NCBI GenBank assembly: GCA_946894095.1
Contig: OX335652.1
Span: 10,501,001 to 10,565,000 of the forward strand
Length of the DNA: 64,000 nt
Source of the DNA: Incurvaria masculella
Lineage: Eukaryota; Arthropoda; Insecta; Lepidoptera; Incurvariidae
Direction: 5' to 3'
Below the pieces are notes generated by a model, which was not told the DNA's origin, made no database searches, and saw only the letters and a program-made list of their open reading frames with translations. This document shows positions 1 to 14,283 of this stretch, piece by piece. The position numbers and the translations under genes are program-made. Numbering within the stretch: the first letter of the stretch is position 1; every line of letters begins with the position of its first letter.

Positions 1-180
1 TGTATATATAATAATCTTTGTGAGCAGTAGTAATCGTTCTACAGAGAAAATGAAGAAACTGAAACAAACTATTTCCCTTTATCATATAATTTGAGCGTGT
101 TTGCTCGCTTAGAGAATACGTCTCTCATGCCGACTAAGCCCTTCACTAGATGATGCTGACTTACCACGTAATGTTCCAGT

Positions 181-256
181 TCGACCTGATGCTGTCGGAG
201 GACGGCAGCGGGCGGGGCGCCGCGCTGGTCGCGGCCGTCGCCTGCCGGCAGTCATA
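181..256 (+). CDS. Hex: Hexokinase, C-terminal exon (partial gene)
   Basis: This is the last coding exon of a hexokinase, which phosphorylates glucose to glucose-6-phosphate with ATP in the cytosol at the start of glycolysis. The exon follows a plausible acceptor (ttccag, ending at 180) and encodes FDLMLSEDGSGRGAALVAAV, then ACRQS and a TAA stop. The LSEDGSGRGAAL stretch is the conserved C-terminal ATP-binding block of eukaryotic hexokinases, and ACR near the end is also typical of the family. Only phase 0 gives this match; the other two phases give a quick stop or unrelated peptide. The rest of the gene lies to the left of the window. Identification rests on about 25 residues of a very conserved block, so the family is fairly certain but the paralogue is not. 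Confidence 0.8.
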
Positions 257-3200
257 ACGTGCGCCCACCCACCCGCACACCCTGCGCTCTCTGTCGCACC
301 GCTTCACCTCCCAAGTGAGAGCCACCTTGCTGGATATCGAAAGCTTTATCCGTGGATCAGGCTTAGATTAGTACATACTGATAGCGGCACACACTCTCCC
401 TGACTCCTTATATTGTAAACTACTTGTTCTGTTGTTTTGAAGTTTAACAGCGACGTCTACGTCAGAAGCGTTGTTTTATTTATTTATTCGTTTTATACAG
501 CAGCTTATGCTGATGTGCCGAAATTCAATTTTGTCTTGCTGTATTTATGCTTGTAAAGTGTTTTTTATGTACAGTTTCTAAAATTGTTGGCCATGCCAAT
601 AATTTGGAGTTGGTATTTGTTATGAGATTTTTAAAAAATCCAGAAAATATTTTAACAGTCTGAAACAAGAACTTATTCTGCTTATTTTTATATCGCTTTG
701 CACATAATATACATATGTACCATTGTGGCACTTCGGGCGATCGTGCCCATACAATACAATCGCAGCATACTCGTACTTTTTTCTTATGTAGATGTCGCTG
801 TTGTACCACAGATTAATAGAAAAATAGTTAGATTGTAACACTTAAAAACATGTTAAATTATTTATACACTGGCCGCTTAATTTAAAAGCTACCTCAAAAT
901 ACCCAGATTGGTTGTGGTTCTTCAGTGGAAATAAGCACATTACATGTGGCGTCTAGTGGCCTAGTGTTAATGGACTTTTTAAAAAATGCCCATGTTCAAA
1001 AGTCATGTAAGATGACTAATGCAGTCGCAATGAATGCTAATAATCTGTCAAAAAATATAAATGCCTGATAGTTATCTGACCACCACGGGTGAGAGCTTTG
1101 CATCTTTTCAAGGTCTAATTTGCTACAACTATCTGAAATATTTTTATTTGAATTCAGACTCGGCTTCTCTTCAGTTTAGTATGTAGGGTAGTGAGAAATG
1201 TAAAAGTAATAAAAAATGAGGATCTTGACATTGTCATTAATTAGGATGTGACAATGAATAGTGCATATTGCTTTTAGTAAAATTTATGTGAATAATATTT
1301 CAGTAGTTAGCAATAAATTAGTCTAAGAATGTTGTGCGTGGACCGACAGAGAGCAAAATATTGTTTAGGTACCTAATGTATACTTAGTGTAGAAATTATG
1401 AAATACAATAATTTATTACGTGATCATTTAATAGGGGAATGTTGCCATTTTATATGAATGACACAAAGTTTAGTGATATTAAATTTAGATGCATTAATGT
1501 TTAGTTTTGGTGCGGCCTCAAAGCTTATAGTGCTGATGGAAACCTTTATTACAGTATTGTCCCATACCTTTAGTCTCCAAGTATTAATTTACACTATCCT
1601 ATAATGCTCAAATTACCATAAATAATAAGTTTTGACACTCAATTTTATTTTGTACCTTCAAACATCATTGGTACTATTAGCTATGAGGTACTGCAAAATT
1701 CAGTCTAGATTCTTGAATGTGACAATACATACAAGAGAATCTCAACTGTGAATTCCTAATTAATTAGTTTAGAAAGGCGCCTGGCAACACATAAGTTATG
1801 CTCCGCGCCTCCATCATTCCATAGTGAACCATCTTCTGTTGTACTTAAGAATGTTTTTATGAATGTTAACTCTCGGTTTCCTCAAGCAAAATAAATATCA
1901 TTTGTACAGTGAATGAGCACTTTGTGCCATTTTTCAATTCCTCACTTGGGCTCGTACATAACTGTTCATAATTTCATTGCTACTACGGTAACACAGCGTA
2001 CTTCAGTGCGCTGTACATAAATTTATATGTTGTAAGATAAATGTATGTAATTAATTTGGTAAACTTGTGCAATGATATTTTGGACATGTTCTGTGATAGT
2101 ACTTATGGAAGTTTTAGACCTGAAGTTTTGTCACGTGTTATGTTTGTAAGCAATCAAAAGGCACAAGTCAACGAACATACTTAAAAGTGTTGACTTTTTG
2201 AAAACATTTCGCAAGTCAGCAATACTTTTTGTACTTAAACATTTTTACACCACTAAAACATGTTTTCCTTAATTGTTTAGTTCCTTTCGAGTAGGTTTGC
2301 AAATGTAGGTGCATTTTGTAGTTTAGTTTAATGCTATGATATTGATGTTCTTAACTTTAAATGAGTGTTGGTGTATTTGTGTGTGTAACATTTAAAACAT
2401 AGATATCAGTCAATTATTTTTTTTATCATTTGTGTTTCAACGCATTGTGGTGAGAATGTGTGTGCATTCTGTTGATATCTCGAGTTGAACTTGCAATATG
2501 TTTACATTCCAAAGAGTAAGCTGAAATAAATAGAAACTATAATATTCTCTGGTCAGTCTGGGGATAATTGGCACATTAAAAATGGTTATTAATTAACGTT
2601 ACAATTATTTAAAATAAAAAAATCGTGTATTTTAATGGAGAGTATCTATTTTGTTTATAAACTTAAATAACATAAATGTGAAAATAAAATTGAAATATTT
2701 TTATGAAGCCATTTTTGGTGTGCATTGCTAGCTCCATTGCAACAAGAATTTACTGATATTGCATAGGTACACATACATATGTTTACTTGCATGTAGATTT
2801 CACAAACGAATAGTTATCCTAGAGCGGTCACCGTTCTCAGTAATCTGAGGGACAAACTTTACTTCTCTCAATACAACTGCTGATAAAACTGTCGGGTCTC
2901 AACATTGCAAGCCCTGTATAATGTTTGTTTGTTAGAGACACCTATTTAGACAGGGCTGGGTTACTGCTAAAGTCCAGTTTCCTTGGTACCCAGGAATACA
3001 TGACAGGGAATTTCAGAGCTCAGTTTGGACTGGCTTACTTGGGATGTTGCAGTGGTCAACATACATATCAAACTCACGATGAATGCGGGTGTTATATTTT
3101 GTGTACGTAGTACATATGTAGGCCTGGAGCCAAACTTAATTGTTTTATATATTTTTTATTAGAATGAATTAATTATACTTAAATTCGAATAAGTTGATTC

Positions 3201-4509
3201 TAAATGTAGAGAATGATGGTTGATATTTTTAAAATAATATTGGCTTACCAAAATTGTGAAGAGATCTATTTATCGTAAATTGTTAAAACAAGATATTATG
3301 AAGTGGTCCATTTGGTCCGTGTAACTCGATATCATCTATGTATACTGAATCATCTTTTGCTATGATTTGCATTATCTTTATGTTTATTTTTTAATTTTAT
3401 AAATCTGCAGCAAGAGGGTTGCCAACTAATGGGTTGCAAGAAGAACCCCAAAGATTATATTAAAAAGAGAATCTAGGGGTTTTTGCAAATTTCTTGGCCA
3501 TTTTTGAAGCTGTACCTACCTTAACCCCCCCCCCCCTGCCCACTGACCTTGCGGGTAGGTAAGGGCAATGCCACCCATAAGTTCAAATGCACCTTCCGCA
3601 CATTCAAATATTTCATCATGGAGCTGTCATCTCGGTTTGTGCAAATAGTAAATTTTTTAATCAACCATTGATACATTTGTAGACCGCGAAAAGTCTAGCC
3701 AGCGGTTGAGAACAATCTTGTTAGACGGGCTATGGTTTACTCTAACTTCAATTTAAATGCAAAACAGTCCTACACCTTTTCTCTATGTAAAGACAGCTTA
3801 TTTGATGCACTCTCATTACCTAATTTTAACTTAAAACATAGGTCAGTTGAATTGCTTGTATGATCTAAGAATATGCCAAAAATATATGCCCATATTCATT
3901 CAATGGCTGCTGTCCATAGAACTGTTTTTTTTTACATGGGCATATCTTTTTGCTGATATGTTATTATAGTTACTTATTTAATATTTTAGGTGAAGTCTCA
4001 GACAATTTATTTTTGTTGTGTAAAGCTATAAGCTATTGAAATGTTGATGAATTTGAATAGAAAATAAACACTTTTTATTAAATAAAATGAAAGTTTTCAA
4101 TATTATACCCTATTTCGCTCATACCATATCTTCAGGAGGGCGTAGATATACATGTATAATGCTGAAGTATTCATTGCAAGATTTTTGATCAATCTTGCAC
4201 GTCACCTAGATCGATGAATCAACAATCTAGGACAGATCAATGATTAACGCAATTGTCACCGTCATTCAATCACTGCTACATCGGAAGTTATAATCCACCT
4301 CCACTTTCTGTGCATTCCGCAATGCATGTATTGCAGAGACAGCAGCAATATATGTGTACGCGACCGTTCCGAATTGCTCATATTGAATCCAGTATACGTC
4401 ATGTTGACAAAAGATACGTGACTCTAGCCCACAGACAGATCGTACAAAGCGCGCACGATTGAGAGCATGTGCGCTGTGTATGCTGTCAAATGGTTGTCAT
4501 CGAGCTGTC
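257..4509. other. Hexokinase 3' UTR and intergenic AT-rich sequence
   Basis: No convincing coding sequence is seen in these 4.2 kb. The left part must be hexokinase 3' UTR; AATAAA hexamers on the + strand lie at 1890-1895 and 2525-2530, but the real cleavage site cannot be chosen by eye. A run of about 13 C residues lies near 3525. Short open frames at 2925-3110 and 4253-4462 have no recognisable content. Confidence 0.5.
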
Positions 4510-4885
4510 TTAAGGTCGGCCCGTAAGCACCTGAAAATTTCGCCTCCCATACAAACGTAGTTTACTAATAATTTGAAAACCAATGTTCCAACTTACTTGA
4601 TATTTGGTATCTAATATTAGGCTACAAATATCTGTGTCTGCATGCCTTTGTTTTTTCGGTAAATGTATTCTGGGTCAAACCAAAGAGAAAACAAAATTCG
4701 TATGAAGATTTTCTTTTTGCTTTCATTTCATTCGGTTTGAATTTTTCAAAAAACCAAAAGCATGCAGACACAGATATTTGTTACCTGATATTAGATATTA
4801 AATATCAATTTAATTGGAATAGCTGTTTCCAAATTATTAGTAAACTACGTTTGTATGGGGAGCATAGCTTACGGGCCGTTCTTAA
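4510..4885. repeat. Foldback MITE with TTAA target duplication
   Basis: The two ends are long imperfect inverted copies. The left arm reads inward from GGTCGGCCCGTAAGC to CATACAAACGTAGTTTACTA, and the right arm is its reverse complement, including GCTTACGGGCC. The element is bounded by TTAA at 4510-4513 and 4882-4885, the target site used by piggyBac-type transposases. The arms also pair around CATGCAGACACAGATATTTG. It has no coding capacity. A truncated relative begins at the TTAA at 5780. Confidence 0.75.
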
Positions 4886-6190
4886 GCGTGTTTATTTTTA
4901 GTGATCGTGTGCACTTGTATTCTAAAATAAAGGCTTTTCGCCGTTTATTAGTCTAGTTAGACAATTCTAGGCTTCGAATATCCACTCTCGAGACTTACAA
5001 GGCATGTCTGCTCAAATTCGTTCCGATTACTTTGCAATGACATTTGTGGCTGCGAGGAGCGATATCAATTAAAAATTAAAAATTTTGCAATATATGCATT
5101 ACGGAACACAGAATTTGTATTGCCATTATCCAACGATTTAGAGATTGTAGGTATGTAAAAAAAAGGTCACAATAAATTCATAACATTTTAATGATGATTT
5201 AACGCACAATATCCAATGAGTTTTGTCAATGAATCAAACAAAACGAATGATTGATAAATCTTAAATACTATAAAAAATATGATATCATTAATTAATTGCT
5301 TAAATATCACAACGAAAAAGTTTAATATGTTTATTATTCTTAGTTGATTGAAAGTCTCAGGAGCACCAAGACGAGACGGTGAAGGAGTTATTACCTCGAG
5401 CCTAACAAAATATATTTACACAACTGAACCTTTGCAGGTCTTGCACAGCAGTCGATCTCTATAGTATTGAAATTTACATTATTTACATGTCTCGTGAATA
5501 TAATTATTATTTATAGTATTTTATTGGGTGAATAGTTCCTACAACTTAGATTAATGAATGATGGTGGGTTGTTCAGCACGATATGGAGGTGGGAGAAATG
5601 TCACACCACAAGCATGAGATCGTCACTGGGGCTATTTACTTTTCACCGGTAATTCACTGACACGCTCACATTTTTGGTACAGTTGTTTACTCTCAAACCT
5701 ATACACCAGAGATTCTGAGATCACTTTTCGTCTTATTGACGTCAACATAAATTAAAAGAGACTTAGGAATTTCATTCTCTTAACAATGGCCCGTAAGCTT
5801 TGCTCCCCACACAAAACTAATCATTTGAAAACCACTGTTCCAACAGTGATATGCCCTTTCATACAATTCTGTCACCTGTGGCGGTATTCCGATATTCCAT
5901 CTTTCTTTTAGTTTTTTATGTAATTCTTGCACGGTTTTACCACACAATTGAGTATTTTTGGGGCGCAATATTAGCCAGAGGCGATGCACAGGCGTAAGAC
6001 GACAGCGAGCAGGTGTCTGGCGACAAAGTGGTGTTCCCGCGACATGGGGAGCGTAAAGTTTCTGATGCTTATGGGCCCACCTTAAGATTTGAAAGTAAAC
6101 GACCAAACTCGAGACTTATAACACAGTGGCATTGCATATCCATACTTTTACCTTGATCGTATCTATTAATCAGATGCATTGTGCAATTGT
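4886..6190. other. Intergenic sequence with a truncated TTAA-MITE copy
   Basis: No gene is recognised. At 5780-5855 the sequence TTAAC-AATGGCCCGTAAGC followed by cccacacaaa and aatcatttgaaaaccactgttc is one end of the TTAA foldback family seen at 4510-4885. A minus-strand open frame (6106-5780) runs over it and has no family resemblance. Confidence 0.5.
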
Positions 6191-6192
6191 GG

Positions 6193-6385
6193 ACTATTTC
6201 AGTGCTTGCAATACAAATTATTTGCAAATCTCAAAATTTTAAAAAATCAATTACATTCACTGCGCCCACTCCATTAGTGAGATTTTACTTATTTCAGTGC
6301 TTGCAGTACAAATTATTTGCAAATCTAAAATGTTTTAAAAACCTATTACATGCTCTGCGCCCACTCCATTAGTGAGATTTTCAAC
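6193..6385. repeat. Direct tandem duplication of about 96 bp
   Basis: Two adjacent copies share ATTTCAGTGCTTGCA, ACAAATTATTTGCAAATCT and CTGCGCCCACTCCATTAGTG in the same order and orientation. They lie just downstream of the Rab4 stop codon, past its probable poly(A) signal. It is not similar to other repeats in the window. Confidence 0.85.
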
Positions 6386-6448
6386 CCTATTCAGGCGACA
6401 TAACTGGGTCATAAGTGCTTACGTCTACTTCTATACAATCAAAATAGA

Positions 6449-6454
6449 TTTATT
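6449..6454 (-). promoter_or_regulatory. Probable Rab4 poly(A) signal
   Basis: An AATAAA hexamer on the minus strand lies about 38 nt downstream of the Rab4 stop codon. This would give a very short 3' UTR. Confidence 0.4.
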
Positions 6455-6491
6455 CTTATCATCAAAATATCAACTAGTCAGGAGAGAGCGT

Positions 6492-10472
<3,981 letters not shown>

Positions 10473-10679
10473 TTTATTGGTTTCAGAATTTGCACAATTA
10501 AACAATGACTATTTCTATACTATTTGATTCACTTCAAACCACAGTTTCATAGCTTAGAACATTTTCAACAATCGAAAACACAACACAAGTGAAATCCATT
10601 CCACAGAACATAAAATATACTGTTCATAGAATAGAATAGTTAAAGATGTGCTGCGATGTAGTGCCACATAGCTTATTTT

Positions 10680-10995
10680 GCGCGTGTCGACTGGCGTTTT
10701 CAAATGTAACTATTGAGAAATTTAAGAGCGCGCGCAGTGGGCGTTAAGCGAACTAACATTTGCGAGTCCGAGTTTGATTTGACAGCTTACTCAACGTTGC
10801 CGTAAATACGTCGACGTTGCCGTTTACGTCGACTCCGCGTTTTCATACAAATCAGAAGTCCGAGTTTGACTTTGACAATTTGAAGAAGTAAAACCGCAGA
10901 ATATCTAGTAAAAACCAGTATGGAGTTTGACGTTTTTACTGAAAACGCCAGTCGATCGGTTTGCCGTAAACGCCAATTTAGGTGAGAACTCAGAC
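10680..10995. mobile_element. MITE family A, copy 1 (left end lost)
   Basis: This element recurs at 17881-18206, 35833-36134, 45642-46236 and 61850-63193. The family is recognised by terminal inverted repeats containing CCTAAATTGGCGTTTACG and by internal blocks CTAACATTTGCGAGTCCGAG, TTGATTTGACAGCTTAC and TTTTCATACAAATC. This copy keeps the right terminus and has lost the outermost left one. Confidence 0.8.
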
Positions 10996-11589
10996 TGACC
11001 ACTCTGGTCCAATTCGCGCTTGCAGCGCTCAAAATGGCGTCCCGTGAACGGTATAATGTCATCGTTACGGCACTCAATGCCGTATGGTCGTTTTGTCTGA
11101 AATCTATACACCGGAAATAGAGACAAATTTGAGATCTCTTTCTGTCATGCTGAAATCAACCATAGTGTAAAAGGGACTTAGGAATTCCTTCTCTTTCCAG
11201 TGTATACAATTGAGAGGAAACGACCGTACACTGTGCTCACGATTTGAAGGTAGGGCACTGTGTGTGCAACGAGCAGTCTATCGTCTTACCACCGAGTTTT
11301 TTTTAGAAACCGTTGAATGTTACCTCAGTTGAAAACTCAAGTTCAAGTTAGACGAATTGATTAGATTCAAATTTGAGGTGAACTACTCCAATTAACGTCA
11401 TTTGTTCCATATTAGTTGTTTTGTTTCCGTAAGCGCGTACACAAACGGTCCGAAACGTTTATAATTTTGATTTAATTTGATGACGTTTATGCTTTGAGCG
11501 TGGCATCTGATTCGGGACGCTCATATAGCGTATACGACATGACAGTTTATTTGTTTACAGTATTTTTTCTGAGAAGACAAAAGACCACA
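10996..11589. other. Intergenic sequence between Rab4 and the transposon nest
   Basis: No gene is seen. The stretch around 11003-11080 (ctctggtccaattcgcgctt, cactcaatgccgtatg) has a related copy at 50420-50510, so it is probably an old interspersed repeat. Confidence 0.4.
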
Positions 11590-13372
11590 TTTAAACTTAA
11601 GAATTGGTGAAAAGATATGTAAGGGACTGATCGACACAGGGGCAGAAGTTTCATATATAAATGGAGAAGTAGCAAGTCATTGCAAAAAGTTAAACTCACA
11701 GATAGGAAAAGAAAACGCAAATGCTATTCTGGCGGATATGTCGAATGTTATGATTAAAGAAAGTATAACAACTGCTTTAGAAATAAATAAATTCCACCTA
11801 TTTCACAAATTTTTGGTGATCCCTCAATGGGGCACAAACGTCTTAATAGGATGGAATTTGCTTGAGCGACTTGGTTTCAAGTGGGCGCGGAAGTCTTCTA
11901 CAATAACACTCTTCTCCCGGTAGTTGAAACCGTTAAGTTTTTAGGAATCATATTTAACAGTAACTTATCTTGGAACTCTTATGTCGATGGCATAGCAGAC
12001 AAAGCGTTAAGATCGTACAACATTTTGAGGTCCTTAGCGGGCACCTATTGGGGCGCGGATCCGAAAATCCTAATAATGCTTTTTAAATCTTTGATACGTA
12101 GCCATTTTGAATATGGTTTTCTATGTTTTTCAAATCATTGGAAACTTATAGAGAAACTAGAAAAAATACAAAATAAAAGCTTACGTTTAATAACTGGAGC
12201 GATGATGTCAACTCCCATAGTATCCATGCAAGTAGAATGTAACATTCCTCCACTGAGAATCCGCTTCAAATATCTGAAATTAAAATTTTTGTTAAAGCTT
12301 CTATCCATATCAAATCATCCTTTGTTTACCAAAATTCAACATCTCTTTTCCATCCCATCCGATCCTAGTCATCATCCTTACATCCTGAGAGACTTTTCAA
12401 ATATATTACAATGCAAAAATGAATATAAAATACAAGCCAATTTCAACTTTCCTTGCTATTTGGGAAAATATGACAGCAAATTCCACGGAATTCCAATTCA
12501 AATAGACGAAAACTTGGAGTGTAAAGAAGAATTTTTAGACAAGTTACTGAGGTTACAGAAGAATATATACCGATGGTTCGAAAACAGTTCGTGGGGTCGG
12601 CTGCGCGATCTATGACGAGACAACCAAGAGAGGTTATGGCATTAAGATTCCTAGTTCTGCATCAATATACACTTCTGAAGCTTTGGCAATTCAAATCGCA
12701 CTCGAGTTCATCGAAGTTAAACAACACTATACGTGGATAATAAAAGGCGATTGCATGAGCGTTCATAGAGCCCTACAGAATACGAAACTAGATGCCAATA
12801 CTCACTATGTCATACACCAAATACGGGATAAACACTTTTCCTTGATACAGCAAGGCTACGAAATATGTTTTTTCTGGATTCGCGGCCACATAAATTTAAA
12901 GCCACACGATTCTGCAGATTATCTAGCTAGAACGATAGCTGACAGCAACCTGAATATTTGCCATATTAAGAATGTTGCCCTACCGCAATCGGAATTTGTA
13001 GCGAAAATAAAACAGGAAATTATCCACGAATGGACCGCACAATGGAAAATGTTCAATACGGGTCGTTGGTACGCCGAAATAAAGGATTTAGTTGGGAAAC
13101 CACCTTGGTTCAATAAAACCTTACCAAAAAGAAGAAAATATTATGCAACAATTTGTCGTCTACGTTTCGAACATTGTCTTTTTCAATCCCATCTTTACAG
13201 ATTAAACCTTATCGACACCGCCGTATGGCCACACTGCAACTTAGCTGATCAATCCCTGGACCACCTCTTCTTTCATTGCTGTGCTTTTGATGAGCAAAGA
13301 GAAAAACTATATAAATGCTTAGAAATTACATACAACGTAAGAGAAAAAATCCCGCTCGACCTGAAAAAGATA

Positions 13373-13922
13373 TTAAGGTGGCCCATCCCGCTCATCTCCC
13401 CATACAAAAGGGGAAAGAAGATCACGCCCATATTTCTTGTCAGAGATCCAAAATTTTGCTCAAAATAGCTTTATTTGATCGAACTAGATGTCTGATGACC
13501 ATTGGCATAGTAAAATTGTGTTTGGTTTCTAAGTTATAAGGTCCGAAAGTTCGAATTTTTCGCGCGTTTTATACAATAACTTTGGTGTTGGATTACGCAA
13601 TGATAAAGTAAGAACATCGTAAAAAGATTAGTCATCAGACATAGCTTATTTAATCAAGATTTATGATCTGTTTGGTTTTTGTTAGATTTTTGACTACAGC
13701 GGTCGTGGTTTACTTTTAGCTATAAGTCGTTTTGAAATTAAAATATTCGTAAATCTTACCAAATGATACACTATGCACATTGTCTTTTTTGTGGACATGT
13801 TGCATCTTCCTCATCACGGAGCCTGTCTTTTTCTTTGAAACAGAGAAGGTCCCAGAGCGCAACAGCACGGTTTTGTACCGTGCCCGCGAATGAGTTAGGC
13901 CCGCCGGGTTGGGCCGCCTTAA
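13373..13922 (+). mobile_element. TTAA-flanked non-autonomous DNA element, copy 1
   Basis: It is bounded by TTAA at 13373-13376 and 13919-13922, with terminal inverted repeats GGTGGCCCATCCCG and the reverse complement of CGGGTTGGGCCGCC. A second copy in opposite orientation is at 25290-25838, with the same internal order and high similarity. The TTAA target and lack of a transposase suggest a MITE moved by a piggyBac-type enzyme; that is inference. Confidence 0.88.
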
Positions 13923-14021
13923 GTCAACCGATCAACTTTGAACCCATATTTCTATATATACATGAGAAAATAGAAAATATTTAACTACATGACACTCCCG
14001 AATTAACTACAATCCATAAGA

Positions 14022-14091
14022 TCATAGCCTGCTGTATTGTTTTTCGTTTGTGTAACACACACACAAACACGAAACAATACAGCAGGCTATG
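14022..14091. mobile_element. 70-bp palindromic insertion with 6-bp target duplication
   Basis: Arms of about 31 bp (TCATAGCCTGCTGTATTG and its reverse complement at the far end) surround a short CA-rich loop. It is flanked by ATAAGA at 14016-14021 and 14092-14097. Two empty-site copies of the surrounding LINE tail, near 49880 and 50680, read CCATAAGATACAA straight through. Confidence 0.9.
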
Positions 14092-14283
14092 ATAAGATAC
14101 AATAAAGAGAAGGCTGTATAGCGAAAGCTTATGCCTGTCCATTGGATAAACAAAAAAAAAAATCAAGCGTGACTGGATGATTATCGGCACATTGGAATAC
14201 AAATTTAAAATTTAACAGCGCGGCTGCGCAAATAACGAAACGTTTAACAAATCGAACACCTTGTGTGGTTAGTTGTGGCTACG

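Larger units (their letters stand above)
11882..14162 (+). mobile_element. 5'-truncated non-LTR retrotransposon (RT C-terminus plus RNase H)
   Basis: The element begins inside its reverse transcriptase: VKFLGIIFNSNLSW and the following SLIRSHFEYG are typical of the RT thumb region of jockey/R1-type LINEs. About 12590 the frame shifts, and a second frame carries RNase H (EALAIQIALEF, then WIRGHINL) and a C-terminal cysteine/histidine block (HCNLADQSLDHLFFHC). A 550-bp TTAA element interrupts the end of the frame at 13373-13922. Removing one TTAA and that element restores a continuous frame to a stop at 13984. The 3' tail (13979-14162) ends in poly(A) and contains a second, 70-bp insertion. Copies of the same 3' tail are at 49808-49912 (-) and 50635-50745 (+). 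Confidence 0.85.
11590..14214 (+). pseudogene. LTR-retrotransposon aspartic protease remnant, split by a LINE
   Basis: From 11590 the + strand encodes a retropepsin-like segment with the catalytic LIDTGAEVSYING motif and, about 70 residues later, the second conserved block VLIGWNLLERLGF. This is the fold of the protease in the pol region of LTR retrotransposons. The frame is interrupted at about 11881 by a LINE insertion. The sequence TCAAG occurs at 11877-11881 and again at 14163-14167, just past the LINE poly(A), as expected for a short target duplication. Past that point the frame continues about 15 more residues to a stop. No LTRs, reverse transcriptase or integrase of this element are seen, so it is a dead fragment. 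Confidence 0.7.
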
